From assembly GCF_017571465.1 (NCBI RefSeq), contig NZ_JAGETV010000004.1:62001-126000 (forward strand): a DNA stretch of 64,000 bases, in the 5' to 3' direction. A program made the translations under genes and the position numbers. The notes below the pieces were generated by a model. It saw nothing but the letters and a program-made list of their open reading frames with translations. It was not told where the DNA came from and ran no database searches. Positions 27,142 to 37,178 of this stretch are shown here, in pieces. This stretch comes from Thiomicrorhabdus marina. GTDB taxonomy: Bacteria; Pseudomonadota; Gammaproteobacteria; Thiomicrospirales; Thiomicrospiraceae. Position 1 is the stretch's first letter. Each line of letters starts with the position of its first letter.

Positions 27142-27924
27142 ATGGCCATTAAAATCAAAACTGCTGAAGAAATCCAAAAAATGCGCGTTGCCGGCCAGTT
27201 AGCCGCCAATGTTTTAGACATGATCACTCCACACGTTCAACCCGGCGTCAGCACCGGTGAGCTGAATGAAATCATGCACAAATACATGACCGAAGAACAA
27301 GGTACGATTCCAGCCACATTGAACTATCACGGGTTTCCTGCATCAAGTTGTATTTCCATTAACCAAGTGGTTTGCCACGGCATTCCCGATAAAAGTAAAA
27401 AGCTTAAAAAAGGCGATATCGTCAATATCGACGTTACCGTGATCAAGGACGGTTACCACGGCGATACCAGTATGATGTTTGAGGTCGGCGAAGTGAAACC
27501 TTTCGCAGCTCGTCTTTGCAAAGTTGCACATGAATGCATGTGGTTAGGTATTCAGCAAGTTAAACCTGACAATACGCTTTATGATGTTGCTAAGGCGATT
27601 CAAGATCACGCCGAAGCCAATAACTATTCGGTGGTTCGTGAATACTGTGGTCACGGTGTCGGCGCTGAATTTCATGAAGAGCCGCAAGTGCTGCACTATG
27701 CCGCCCCTGAATTGAAAGAGATCGTTCTAAAACCGGGCATGGTCTTTACTATCGAGCCAATGATTAATCTTGGTAAGGCTGATATTAAATTGCTGCCAGA
27801 TAACTGGACGGTCGTCACCAAAGACCGCAAACTTTCAGCACAATGGGAGCATACCTTAGCGGTTACTGAAGACGGCTACGAAATTTTCACCTTGCGCCAG
27901 AATGAAACGCCAACAAACCTGTAA
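27142..27924 (+). CDS. map: Methionine aminopeptidase type I
   Basis: Map removes the initiator methionine from new proteins. The 260-residue pita-bread-fold enzyme shows the five metal ligands: two aspartates in VNIDVTVIKDGYHGDTS, the histidine in CGHGVGAEFHEEP, the glutamate in FTIEPMI, and the glutamate in WEHTLAVTEDG. It is divergent from rpsB and 30 bases ahead of glnD, as in E. coli. Confidence 0.96.
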   Translation: MAIKIKTAEEIQKMRVAGQLAANVLDMITPHVQPGVSTGELNEIMHKYMTEEQGTIPATLNYHGFPASSCISINQVVCHGIPDKSKKLKKGDIVNIDVTVIKDGYHGDTSMMFEVGEVKPFAARLCKVAHECMWLGIQQVKPDNTLYDVAKAIQDHAEANNYSVVREYCGHGVGAEFHEEPQVLHYAAPELKEIVLKPGMVFTIEPMINLGKADIKLLPDNWTVVTKDRKLSAQWEHTLAVTEDGYEIFTLRQNETPTNL

Positions 27925-27954
27925 ACAAAACCGACTTACGGAAAACTGAAGCAA

Positions 27955-30594
27955 ATGACCGATACGCACCGTCCATCCTTGCCGCAATTTGTTAACTCTT
28001 TAAATGACAATGATGTTGCCTTAGCCGATAAAATCAAGGCTGGACGCGAGGTTATTAAACGCTTTACCGATTACCAATTCCTGCAATATGAAGAAGGGGC
28101 TCCGGTTGCGGAATTAATCAAAGAGCGCGCCACTTTTGTCGATCAGTTGCTAAAAAAGATATGGAGTCATTTCATTGCCGATGATAGTGCCGCCTTAGTC
28201 GCAGTGGGTGGCTATGGGCGCGGTGAATTACACCCTTACTCCGATATCGACCTGCTTATTATCAGTGAACACCCGGATGCAATTCAGCAAGCTCTATCAT
28301 CCTTTATTACTTTTTTATGGGATTTAGGTTTTGATGTTGGTCATTCCATTCGTACCCATGACGAATGTTATCAAGAAGGGTTAAAAGACGTCACCACTGC
28401 CACCAACTTGTTAGAGGCACGATGGATTACCGGTAGTTATGAAGCATTCCAAGACTTAATCAGCCTATGGGCTCGAGATGATTTTTGGCCTGTCAAAACC
28501 TTTTTCTCTGCCAAGTTGGAAGAACAGCGAAGACGCCACCATCGTTTCCAAGACACCACTTATCAGCTGGAACCGAATATCAAAGAAAGTCCTGGTGGAT
28601 TGCGTGATATTCATATGATTTACTGGGTTGCCAAGCGTTATTTTCGCGTCAACTCAATCAATGAATTGGTACAGCGTAATTTTTTGACTACCGAAGAGTA
28701 TGTTGAAATTGAGGCGGCTAATAAATACTTAAACCGCATTCGTTTCGCTTTACAGCATCTGCGCCGCAGACGTGAAGATCGCCTGCAATTTGATCATCAA
28801 CAGCAAATTGCGGAAATCTTTGGCTATATCGACAATCCCGAAAGAATGGCAGTTGAAGCTTTTATGAGCGGTTATTACCGCAATGTCCAAAGCGTGGTTA
28901 AACTCAACGAAATTCTGCTACAACATTTTCGAGAGGAATTGTTTGAGAACTTTAGTGATGATATTAAACCGATCAATAATCGCTTTTGCATTGTTAATGA
29001 CTATCTCGATATTACTCACCCAGATGTTTTCGAAATCAACCCGACAGCCCTACTGGAAGTTTTCGTTGCCTTAGCAAATTTACCGCACGTAAAAGGCTTG
29101 CGTTCCAATGCAATCCGTTCAATTCGTGATCATCTACATTTTATTAATGACCAATTCCGTTCGGACCCGATTAATCGCGCCTTGTTTATTGAAATTTTTC
29201 GGCAACCATCCGGCGTTAATGCTTCGGTTCGTAGAATGCATAGTTACGGTATTTTGGAAAGCTACTTACCGGTGTTTAAAAAGATTACCGGGTTAATGCA
29301 ATTCAATATTTTCCACGCCTATACCGTGGATGATCACACTATTTTAGTGATTCGCAATCTACGCCGTTTCTTTGTTGAAGAATATGCTTACGAATTTCCA
29401 ACAGCGCATCAAATCGCAAAACAAATTTGCCGTCCTGAGGTTTTGTTTTTGGCCGGCTTGTTTCATGACATCGCGAAAGGCCGAAACGGTGACCACGAAA
29501 TCCTCGGCGCGATGGACGCTGCAGAGTTTGCAAACTCTCACAATATGCCTAAAAAAGATCAGGAGATGATTGAGTGGTTGGTACGTTATCACCTTGAATT
29601 TTCGCATGTTGCACAACGCAAAGATTTAAGCGACCCGCAAACCATTAGCGATTTTGCCAAATTGGTCAAAGATCAAGACCATCTGAATCACCTATATCTG
29701 TTAACCGTTGCTGATGTTTGCGCAACTTCTGAAGACGTCTGGAATGATTGGAAAAACTCGTTGTTCCTAGAGCTATATCATGAAACCACGAAAGCATTAG
29801 AATTACGCTCTAATATCCCTAAGGATAAATCAATTAAAGCGTTGCAAACGCAAGAGAAAGCTAAAGAACAGCTGGCTAAATGCGAACTTAAAACAGCAGA
29901 CTACCAACAGTTCTGGGATTCTATGGCTGACAGTGACTTCTTTAGTCGACAAAGCCCGGCTGAAGTGACTCGAATTACTCAAGAGTTATATCAAGCGGAT
30001 ACATCTGAAATCCACATTAAGGTGCATCCAAAAACAGCCCGTGGCGCTTCAGAACTAAAAATCTATATGCAGGATCGTGACTTCCTGTTTGCCAATATTA
30101 CGCATGCACTGGATAAGCTTAAACTAGACATTATGGAAGCACGGATTTTCGGTGGTAATGATGGCATGACTTTAGTCATTATGTACTTCTTAAACCGTGA
30201 AGATCATCAAAGTGTCTCAACCGATAATTTGGAGATGATTGTCGAGACAATCCATCAACAAATGTTGAAAGACGAGGTGGAGCCGATAAAACACAATAGC
30301 TTCTTAAATCGTCGCATGCGTTGCTTTGAGACCCCTACTGAAATTCAATTTACGACCGTTAACGATACCCGCAGCGAACTGCATATTACCACCAAAGATA
30401 GCCCGGGGCTTTTATCACGCATAGGCTGTGCACTGAAAAATTGTCAAATTCGTCTGCATGATGCTCGTGTTACCACAGTCGGCGAGAAAGCCGAAGACTG
30501 GTTTATTATTAGCGACACCGATGACCATGCAATTAATAATAAAGAGCTAAAAAAACGCTTACGTGAAGCGCTAATTGAAAATTTAGAAAACTAG
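27955..30594 (+). CDS. glnD: PII uridylyltransferase/uridylyl-removing enzyme
   Basis: GlnD senses glutamine and adds or removes UMP on PII proteins, setting nitrogen metabolism. The 879-residue protein has the nucleotidyltransferase motif GGYGRGELHPYSDIDLLI (about residue 85), a GlnD/PII-UTase linker, the HD hydrolase motif LFHDIAKGRNGDHE (about 500), and two C-terminal ACT domains (from about 695 and about 800, the second starting with ELHITTKDSPGLL). Full length. Downstream genes face the other way. Confidence 0.96.
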   Translation: MTDTHRPSLPQFVNSLNDNDVALADKIKAGREVIKRFTDYQFLQYEEGAPVAELIKERATFVDQLLKKIWSHFIADDSAALVAVGGYGRGELHPYSDIDLLIISEHPDAIQQALSSFITFLWDLGFDVGHSIRTHDECYQEGLKDVTTATNLLEARWITGSYEAFQDLISLWARDDFWPVKTFFSAKLEEQRRRHHRFQDTTYQLEPNIKESPGGLRDIHMIYWVAKRYFRVNSINELVQRNFLTTEEYVEIEAANKYLNRIRFALQHLRRRREDRLQFDHQQQIAEIFGYIDNPERMAVEAFMSGYYRNVQSVVKLNEILLQHFREELFENFSDDIKPINNRFCIVNDYLDITHPDVFEINPTALLEVFVALANLPHVKGLRSNAIRSIRDHLHFINDQFRSDPINRALFIEIFRQPSGVNASVRRMHSYGILESYLPVFKKITGLMQFNIFHAYTVDDHTILVIRNLRRFFVEEYAYEFPTAHQIAKQICRPEVLFLAGLFHDIAKGRNGDHEILGAMDAAEFANSHNMPKKDQEMIEWLVRYHLEFSHVAQRKDLSDPQTISDFAKLVKDQDHLNHLYLLTVADVCATSEDVWNDWKNSLFLELYHETTKALELRSNIPKDKSIKALQTQEKAKEQLAKCELKTADYQQFWDSMADSDFFSRQSPAEVTRITQELYQADTSEIHIKVHPKTARGASELKIYMQDRDFLFANITHALDKLKLDIMEARIFGGNDGMTLVIMYFLNREDHQSVSTDNLEMIVETIHQQMLKDEVEPIKHNSFLNRRMRCFETPTEIQFTTVNDTRSELHITTKDSPGLLSRIGCALKNCQIRLHDARVTTVGEKAEDWFIISDTDDHAINNKELKKRLREALIENLEN

Positions 30595-30605
30595 CAATCC
30601 GTTTT

Positions 30606-30995
30606 TTATACCTGCGTTAGCTCAATCGCATTACCATCCGGGTCACGAAAGAACAGTGCCTGACGCCCTGATTTGCTCTTAGTGTAGTCAATTTCATGAT
30701 CATTCAATCTTTCAATAAACGGCGCTAACTCTTTGACTCGCAATGCAAAATGAAAATCACGGCCACCATGACTCGGCAATATCTGAGCATCAATGTGTTG
30801 GCGAGAAACTTCCAAAAGATGCAGTGCTTGCCCTGCGCCAAGATTCAACCATACGCCTGGAAAACCCAAATCCGGTCTTTGCTGTACTTCAAGCCCAAGT
30901 ATAGATTGATAAAACTGTTGTGCTTGCTGACTGTCATGAACAATCAAACTGACATGATCTATTCCCAGTACCTGAGAAGTATTTAATGCTGTCAT
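30606..30995 (-). CDS. VOC-family (glyoxalase/dioxygenase fold) protein
   Basis: A 129-residue single-module vicinal-oxygen-chelate protein with two beta-alpha-beta-beta-beta repeats. The first starts GIDHVSLIVHDSQQAQQFYQSILGLEV, and the second ends in ALFFRDPDGNAIELTQ, the usual terminal strand with a metal-binding glutamate; His at the start of each half (IDHVSL, DFHFALRV) gives the other ligands. Substrates of this superfamily range from methylglyoxal adducts to catechols and fosfomycin, and the sequence does not decide. It is convergent with glnD, 11 bases apart. Confidence 0.85.
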   Translation of the reverse strand: MTALNTSQVLGIDHVSLIVHDSQQAQQFYQSILGLEVQQRPDLGFPGVWLNLGAGQALHLLEVSRQHIDAQILPSHGGRDFHFALRVKELAPFIERLNDHEIDYTKSKSGRQALFFRDPDGNAIELTQV

Positions 30996-31020
30996 CTTTA
31001 TCCCTCTAAGAAATCAATAA

Positions 31021-31054
31021 AAAACCCAGAGCGATTTAATCTGCTCTGGGTTTT
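31021..31054 (-). terminator. Terminator between dapD and the VOC gene
   Basis: AAAACCCAGAGC pairs with GCTCTGGGTTTT around a 10-base loop, followed on the minus strand by T-rich sequence. It ends the dapD transcript. Confidence 0.75.
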
Positions 31055-31084
31055 GTACAAAACAATAAAATCGTTTAGACAATC

Positions 31085-31984
31085 TTAGTCGTTTTTGTGC
31101 AACTCCGAGTTCAAGCCACCCCATAGTGTACCGTCAGTCATAATAGCCTGAACCTTACCTGTCTGGCTGTGGCGACGGAATAGTAGCTTGTTCTGACCAG
31201 ACAAATCACGTGCTGAAACAACCGAACCGTCAGGCATTTCAACTTTTGTCCCCGCGGTTAGGTATAGACCAGATTCAACGATACAGTCATCACCAAGAGA
31301 AATACCTAAACCTGCGTTTGCACCTAGCAGATTACGTTGTCCCATTGAGATAACTTGCTTGCCGCCACCGGATAGCGTTCCCATAATGGAAGCACCGCCA
31401 CCGATATCCGTGTGATCATCAACCACGACACCCGCTGAAATACGGCCTTCAACCATTGAATGGCCAAGCGTACCGGCATTAAAGTTTACAAAACCTTCAT
31501 GCATGATAGTCGTACCAGATGCCAAGTGAGCACCTAGACGCACACGATCGGCATCACCAATACGTACGCCTTCCGGAACCACATAGTCGACCATACGCGG
31601 GAATTTGTCGATTGAAGTAATCATTAATTGAATTGGTTCTTCCTGAATGGCTTCACGCAGATTTTCCACTTCAGCTGGTAGACATGGCCCAGCATTAGTC
31701 CATGCAACATTGCTTAATAGGCCGAATACGCCATCCAGATTAATTTCATGTGGTTTGTACGCACATTCAGAAAGTAGGTGTAAGCGAAGGTAAGCCTCTT
31801 CTGCTGATTGTGGCGCAGCGTCAACTGATTTGATTTCTACGGTAACAAAATCGCTTTTGATAATACCGGCTTTAAGTGCCAAGCAATTACGTGCGATTTC
31901 TTTATTAGAACGCGGGAACCAAACATCTAGGGTTGCACCAGAGTTAGCATCGGTATAACGGTGGCCAATTCGCTTAATGGTCAT
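31085..31984 (-). CDS. dapD: Tetrahydrodipicolinate N-succinyltransferase
   Basis: DapD uses succinyl-CoA to succinylate tetrahydrodipicolinate in lysine and diaminopimelate synthesis. The 299-residue protein has an N-terminal helical domain, a middle domain with YKPHEINLDGVFGLL, and a left-handed beta-helix from about 140 to 240 (VRIGDADRVRLGAHLASGTTIMHEGFVNFNAGTLG, then GGGASIMGTLSGGGK). The form is the longer DapD with a DapD_M-like middle region, as seen in actinobacteria and some Pseudomonas, rather than the 274-residue E. coli type. It lies near dapE, which removes the same succinyl group two steps later. Confidence 0.9.
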   Translation of the reverse strand: MTIKRIGHRYTDANSGATLDVWFPRSNKEIARNCLALKAGIIKSDFVTVEIKSVDAAPQSAEEAYLRLHLLSECAYKPHEINLDGVFGLLSNVAWTNAGPCLPAEVENLREAIQEEPIQLMITSIDKFPRMVDYVVPEGVRIGDADRVRLGAHLASGTTIMHEGFVNFNAGTLGHSMVEGRISAGVVVDDHTDIGGGASIMGTLSGGGKQVISMGQRNLLGANAGLGISLGDDCIVESGLYLTAGTKVEMPDGSVVSARDLSGQNKLLFRRHSQTGKVQAIMTDGTLWGGLNSELHKND

Positions 31985-32218
31985 AATTCTTTCTCTCTAA
32001 AAATGGATGAAATGCGGATGAAAATTTTAAAAACAGAAGTATACCCTCTTGCACAAATAGATACAAAGCTATGACACAAAACCTAAGGCTATGCTTATCA
32101 AACGCTGCCTAGAATTTACCTCTTCAAACTCATCGCTGAAGTCAATGGGGACTTATTCTGTGTTTCCGTAAGTTAAACCGCTATAATTGCGCCTGTATAA
32201 TTTTGACTGGAGTTGTTA

Positions 32219-32569
32219 ATGAAAATCTATGGCATAAGTAATTGCGATACAGTTCGTAAAGCGCGAAAGTTTCTGGAAAACAAGCAATGTAATTTTGAAT
32301 TCATCGACTTTCGTAAAGACGGTTTAAGCATAGAAACCGTTCAAGAATGGCTTAAATTCGCTGACTTTTCAGTCGTAGTCAATAAGCGAAGCACCAGCTG
32401 GCGTGGTCTTGATGGCTCACAAAAGGCATTATTAAGTTCTGATACTGCAACCGATGATGCACTCGCCCTTTTGGTCGAGCAACCAACCCTAATTAAACGA
32501 CCGGTGCTGCAAACAGGCGATACTGTCTTATTCGGGTTCAAAGAAGCTGAATACCAACAAATTATCTAG
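32219..32569 (+). CDS. ArsC/Spx-family reductase (YffB-like)
   Basis: A 116-residue thioredoxin-fold protein of the ArsC/Spx/YffB group. The redox cysteine is in ISNCDTVRKARKFLE, followed by FIDFRKDGLS and the cis-proline strand LIKRPVL before a short C-terminal helix. The start at 32219 is preferred because GGAG sits six bases ahead; an in-frame TTG two codons earlier is possible. In E. coli the homologue yffB directly precedes dapE, as here. The true substrate is unknown; a glutathione-dependent thiol reductase has been suggested for the family. Confidence 0.88.
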   Translation: MKIYGISNCDTVRKARKFLENKQCNFEFIDFRKDGLSIETVQEWLKFADFSVVVNKRSTSWRGLDGSQKALLSSDTATDDALALLVEQPTLIKRPVLQTGDTVLFGFKEAEYQQII

Positions 32570-32652
32570 TATCAATCATACCTTGTTCTAAAGTAGAACA
32601 GTTACACGTAAAATAGCCGTTTACTAAACGAAAAGTAAAATAGAGAAATCTC

Positions 32653-33786
32653 ATGAGCGAAACCATTGATTTAGCCCAAGCCTTAATTCGTATCGATTCG
32701 GTTACCCCTGACGACAAAGGTTGTCAACAATTGATCGCCGATTACCTTAGTCCGTTAGGTTTCAATAACGAATCTATGCCGTTCGCTGAAGTCACAAATT
32801 TATGGTCTCGCCGCGGTAGCGAAAGTCCGTGTTTGGTTTTTGCCGGTCATACCGATGTCGTGCCAACCGGCCCTGAAAATGAATGGACTTACCCTCCTTT
32901 TTCGGCGCATATTGAAGGTGACATGATGTATGGTCGTGGCACAGCAGACATGAAAAGTTCGATCGCCTGTTTTATGGCAGCGACCAAACGTTTTGTCGAA
33001 GCTTACCCTGACCACAAGGGCTCTATCGCTTATTTAATTACCAGTGATGAAGAAGGTCCTGCCGTAAATGGTACGCTTAAGGTTATTGAAACGCTTGAAG
33101 AACGCAGTGAGAAATTTGAATACTGTATTGTTGGCGAACCTTCCAGTTCAACTAAATTGGCAGACTCCATTAAGAACGGGCGCCGCGGCTCTTTAAACGG
33201 CAAACTAACGGTTAAAGGGATTCAGGGGCATATTGCCTATCCGGACTTAGCCGATAATCCGATTCACAATCTCGCGCCGGCTCTAGAACAGCTTGTTAAT
33301 GTAGGTTGGGATCACGGCAATGAATATTTTCCACCGACCTCTTTCCAGATCTCCAATATTCATGCCGGAACGGGGACAACTAACGTAATTCCCGGTCAGG
33401 TAGAAATGCTGTTCAATTTCCGTTTCTCAACGGAGCACACTGCAGAGAGTTTACAAGAGAGCGTACATGCTATTCTTGACCACCATAATTTAGATTATGA
33501 TTTGGAATGGAATCTCTCTGGCAACCCGTTTATCACAGAAGGTGACGGTGAACTGATCCAAGCAATTAAACAGGCTTGTGATGCCATCGTCGGTTATCAA
33601 CCGGAACTTTCTACTGGCGGCGGTACTTCAGACGGACGCTTTATTGCTCCGACCGGTGCACAGACCATTGAACTCGGTCCACTGAATGACACCATCCACA
33701 AAGTTAATGAATGTGTTAGTGTTTCCGATTTGAATAAACTGACTGATATTTACTACCAAACCATGATTAACCTGTTAGCGAAATAA
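32653..33786 (+). CDS. dapE: Succinyl-diaminopimelate desuccinylase
   Basis: DapE hydrolyses N-succinyl-LL-diaminopimelate. The 377-residue M20 zinc peptidase shows the metal and catalytic residues in [34 protein letters not shown] (catalytic glutamate), [12 protein letters not shown], and the dimerisation domain (about 180-290) followed by [16 protein letters not shown]. All features normal. With DapD it shows that the succinylase route is used for lysine. Confidence 0.95.
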   Translation: MSETIDLAQALIRIDSVTPDDKGCQQLIADYLSPLGFNNESMPFAEVTNLWSRRGSESPCLVFAGHTDVVPTGPENEWTYPPFSAHIEGDMMYGRGTADMKSSIACFMAATKRFVEAYPDHKGSIAYLITSDEEGPAVNGTLKVIETLEERSEKFEYCIVGEPSSSTKLADSIKNGRRGSLNGKLTVKGIQGHIAYPDLADNPIHNLAPALEQLVNVGWDHGNEYFPPTSFQISNIHAGTGTTNVIPGQVEMLFNFRFSTEHTAESLQESVHAILDHHNLDYDLEWNLSGNPFITEGDGELIQAIKQACDAIVGYQPELSTGGGTSDGRFIAPTGAQTIELGPLNDTIHKVNECVSVSDLNKLTDIYYQTMINLLAK

Positions 33787-33796
33787 AGGGATTTTT

Positions 33797-34042
33797 ATGC
33801 AAGAAACCGATTTACCGGCTGGTGTTCAATATTTTCTTATCGCTTTACAAGTTCTCGCTCTCGGCATTTTCCTGTATTTCGTTTGGCCGTTGGTCAAATC
33901 GGAAAAATGGCGAGAGAAGTTTATCGAGAATAAAACAGCGCGTTCAATCCTGATTGTTTTTGTGCTGATATTTGTCTTTGTCTACGGCATTGGTTTTGTG
34001 TTTGATAGTTTATTTCCGGTTGAGCGCTTGGACCAAAACTGA
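33797..34042 (+). CDS. Small two-helix inner-membrane protein
   Basis: An 81-residue protein with two hydrophobic helices (about 11-32 and 48-70) joined by a short basic cytoplasmic-type loop (KSEKWREKFIENK). It starts 10 bases after dapE on the same strand, behind AAAGGGA, so it is co-transcribed. No catalytic residues are recognisable, and its role is unknown. In E. coli a different small gene also follows dapE. Confidence 0.75.
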   Translation: MQETDLPAGVQYFLIALQVLALGIFLYFVWPLVKSEKWREKFIENKTARSILIVFVLIFVFVYGIGFVFDSLFPVERLDQN

Positions 34043-34286
34043 ATTTGCAAATTATCCTTTAAATATCACATACTGCTAATGCCTTAAAAAGGCATCATTT
34101 CTCTTGCTGAATTGCTATAAAGCAATCAAAAAACGCAATGTAGTTTTTGCTTACTCGGCAGCAAGCAGTAGCCCTCACATTCTATTACTTAGCCAATACA
34201 CAACCGCCCTTATTGGCTTCCCCCTTTTAAGTCGACATAATACTTTTTAACTGGACATAATGTCTTTAAGTTCTGGGGGAAGAGCT

Positions 34287-35999
34287 ATGTTTGTCAGCGC
34301 TAAACAACACCAAGCTGCAATACTGGAAAAACAACAGTTGCAAAATACAATGGATGCCTTGCAGCGTTCAATGGCTATTATTGAATTCGATCTACAAGGC
34401 AATATCCTCACCGCCAATGACAATTTCCTAAATACGGTTGGTTACCAATTGTCTGAAATCCAAAATCAAAAACATGCCATTTTTATGCCGCCAGAACAGG
34501 TAGACTCAATTGAATACCAACAATTTTGGGAACGCTTACGTAAAGGAGAATTTTTTTCCGGCCAATTTATGCGCACCGGGAAAAATAATAAACGCATTTG
34601 GATTGAAGCTACCTATAACCCGATTTTAGATGAAAACGGCAAACCATATAAAGTCGTTAAATTCGCTACTGACATCACCGTTCGTAAAGAGCAAGAAATT
34701 GAAGCTGAAGCAAAACTGCACGCGATTGACCAATCGTACGCGGTGATTGAATTCACCCCAGATGGAACAATTCTTGATGCGAATGCTAATTTCTGTTCCA
34801 CGCTTAATTATGATCTTGATGAAATCCGTCAACAAAAACACAGTATGTTCGTAGACAATGAATACGCTTCTTCTAATGAATATAAACAATTCTGGATCGC
34901 CTTACAGCAAGGTGAAGAGCAAATTGGCAGCTTTAAACGCATTGGCAAAAATGGTAAAGAAGTTTGGATACAAGCAGCTTATATTCCTGTGGCGCATGAC
35001 AATCAACTGCCTCATAAAGTCATTAAAATCGCAACGGATATCACAGAGCAGAAACAACAAGAAATGAACTTGGCTCGAATGGTTCATGAAGCCGGTGAAG
35101 TACTTCAAGCCATGGCGAGTGGTGACTTAACATTAATGGTCAATGGAGACTATAACGGTGATTTATTGAAACTTAAAGATGACTTAAACCATAGCATCAA
35201 TAATCTCGCCGATGCGATGGGAGAAATTAATCAATCGGTGCGCTCGGTCTCAAATTCAGCCAGTGAAGTTTCAAGCGCCTCGATGAGTTTATCCGATCGT
35301 ACTCAACAAACCGCTAACTCAGTTGAACAGACAGTTTCGGTTATGCAAGAAACCATGCAACAAGTTCAGCAGACTCGCAATAAAGTACAAGAAGCGCGTC
35401 AATCAAGCAGAGAGCAACAAGCCCTTATCTCTGCCGGCAATGACTTAATGGGGATTTCCTTGCAATCAATGCAACAGATTAAAGATTCCTCGGAAGAGAT
35501 TACCAACATTGTTGCCCTAATTGACGGCATCGCTTTTCAGACTAATTTACTCGCGCTCAATGCTGCCGTTGAAGCGGCTCGTGCCGGCGAGCATGGTCGT
35601 GGTTTTGCCGTCGTCGCCGGCGAAGTTCGCAATCTTGCACAAAAATCGGCGGATGCAGCCAAGGAAATCAAACATTTGATTGACCAAGCGGTCGAACAAT
35701 CGCAATCCGGTGTCGAAGTCGTTGGCCGACTTGCCGACAATCTCAACCAAATTCGCCAAAAATCAACCGAAGTCAGCGACATTATCGATACGGTAGGTTC
35801 TCTAGCAGAACACCAGACTGAAAGCGTTGGCAGAATCGGTAATGAAATATCAAATATCGACAGCTCAACTCAAGAAAATGCCGCTTTTGTCGAGCAGACT
35901 TCCGCTACGGCCGAAAGCTTGTCTGGCCAAGCACACGACGTTTTACAAGTACTACAGCAGTTCCAAATTGCCACTTCACACCGACTAACCCACCACTGA
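34287..35999 (+). CDS. Cytoplasmic PAS-PAS chemoreceptor
   Basis: A 570-residue methyl-accepting chemotaxis protein with no membrane helix. Two PAS domains come first (about 25-130 and 145-255), each with the [20 protein letters not shown]-type start and an [20 protein letters not shown] strand and a C-terminal PAC-like KFATDIT/KIATDIT. The signalling helix ends with the highly conserved hairpin [20 protein letters not shown] and [14 protein letters not shown]. Such Aer-like soluble receptors often sense redox or oxygen through heme or flavin. The start at 34287 follows GGGGGAAGAG; an ATG nine codons upstream overlaps that site. It may signal through CheV at 12-13 kb. Confidence 0.92.
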   Translation: MFVSAKQHQAAILEKQQLQNTMDALQRSMAIIEFDLQGNILTANDNFLNTVGYQLSEIQNQKHAIFMPPEQVDSIEYQQFWERLRKGEFFSGQFMRTGKNNKRIWIEATYNPILDENGKPYKVVKFATDITVRKEQEIEAEAKLHAIDQSYAVIEFTPDGTILDANANFCSTLNYDLDEIRQQKHSMFVDNEYASSNEYKQFWIALQQGEEQIGSFKRIGKNGKEVWIQAAYIPVAHDNQLPHKVIKIATDITEQKQQEMNLARMVHEAGEVLQAMASGDLTLMVNGDYNGDLLKLKDDLNHSINNLADAMGEINQSVRSVSNSASEVSSASMSLSDRTQQTANSVEQTVSVMQETMQQVQQTRNKVQEARQSSREQQALISAGNDLMGISLQSMQQIKDSSEEITNIVALIDGIAFQTNLLALNAAVEAARAGEHGRGFAVVAGEVRNLAQKSADAAKEIKHLIDQAVEQSQSGVEVVGRLADNLNQIRQKSTEVSDIIDTVGSLAEHQTESVGRIGNEISNIDSSTQENAAFVEQTSATAESLSGQAHDVLQVLQQFQIATSHRLTHH

Positions 36000-36082
36000 T
36001 TAATATGGCGTTGAAAGACGCCATTCTTTTGCGCAAATGCGTAAAATACTTGCCATACAAACAGCCGCAAGGAAGCTGACTA

Positions 36083-36292
36083 ATGTCAATGTTATCGATT
36101 TTAATTAAAGACGCTGAAGGGACACAAATTCCGGTAATCTCTTATAAGGGGCTGGATGACATTATTATGGATTTGTTCATTCAGAAACGCTGGGATATTG
36201 TTGAAGTGACCGACAATGCCGGCAGTTTTTTCTTTAAGGTTAAAGACGGTGTCGTTTTAAAAGAGCAGCAAGGTGAAGAAGGAGCCAACTAA
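36083..36292 (+). CDS. Small conserved-looking hypothetical protein
   Basis: A 69-residue soluble protein (IPVISYKGLDDIIMDLFIQKRW in the centre, FFFKVKDGVVLKEQQ near the end), probably a small alpha/beta fold. It lies 83 bases after the chemoreceptor on the same strand, following AAGGAAGCTG. A second ATG two codons in is also possible. The family is not recognised and no function is proposed. Confidence 0.6.
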   Translation: MSMLSILIKDAEGTQIPVISYKGLDDIIMDLFIQKRWDIVEVTDNAGSFFFKVKDGVVLKEQQGEEGAN

Positions 36293-36317
36293 CTTCACCC
36301 TGCCAATCCAGAGTCTT

Positions 36318-36947
36318 TTAATCCTGTAATTTGCCCGAATTAAGTTGTTCTTCGATCATCTCTCTTAATACATCAGGATGCATTATCTTCAGTATTTGGC
36401 CGTTAACAAAAAATCCTGGTGTTTTTTGGACGCCTAAAGCGATTCGATCTTTTTCATCTTGCGTAATCACTGCATCAATTGTTTCTGCCTTAGCATCGAT
36501 TTTTGCTTGATCCAGATTCAAATCCCCACGAATCATCACTTCCCATAAATCAACGCCCTCGTGACCATGAGGCGCCCAGACCGGTTGAAATGCCAACATC
36601 AACTCTAAAGTCTCTGCAAATTTACCTTGTTTTCGCGAGGCTTCAAGAATTTGAATCGCCTGCTTTGACTGTTTATGAAAATCGACATAGCGAATAACCA
36701 GTTTTATCTTATTTGGATTTTCACTGATAATCTGTTTTACATAAGGATACATTGCACGGCATGCTTCGCAGGCTGGATCGATAAATTCAACCAAAGTAAC
36801 AGGAGCATCCTGCGGCCCGATAATAGGTGAATGCGCCCTTATTAGATTCGTATCCGAATCGGAATTTTTGTCAGCTTGTAGCAAAAAAGTCGCTGCAATC
36901 ACCGCAACGACCAGCATGACGCCTAAGCCTATCAGCGTTTTTTTCAT
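36318..36947 (-). CDS. DsbA-family thioredoxin-like protein
   Basis: A 209-residue exported protein. It has an N-terminal hydrophobic segment (about 5-24) that may be an uncleaved anchor or signal peptide. The thioredoxin-fold domain starts with VTLVEFIDPACEACRAMYP (CxxC redox pair CEAC) and, after a helical insertion, has VQKTPGFFVNGQIL with the cis-proline. The arrangement resembles DsbA/DsbG or BdbD disulfide proteins. It would act in the periplasm on disulfide bonds; no DsbB-like partner is nearby. Convergent with the 69-residue gene. Confidence 0.85.
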   Translation of the reverse strand: MKKTLIGLGVMLVVAVIAATFLLQADKNSDSDTNLIRAHSPIIGPQDAPVTLVEFIDPACEACRAMYPYVKQIISENPNKIKLVIRYVDFHKQSKQAIQILEASRKQGKFAETLELMLAFQPVWAPHGHEGVDLWEVMIRGDLNLDQAKIDAKAETIDAVITQDEKDRIALGVQKTPGFFVNGQILKIMHPDVLREMIEEQLNSGKLQD

Positions 36948-37178
36948 CTTGTTTTTCCTCCTCTAAAGTGAGGCATATCATAACAAGGAAAGGATTTTCA
37001 TAGGCATTTTAGGGAAACGCAGAATAAGCCTTAGTTGCTTTACATCTCTCTTAGCCAATAAAAACCGAAGCTAGGAATAACAAGAGAGTTATTAAAAATT
37101 TCAGGCTGCTGGCGACTATGTAAATCGAACAACTGCCCTTTACGTGTAAATTCACCAATTGGTTGCCATATAGAATTG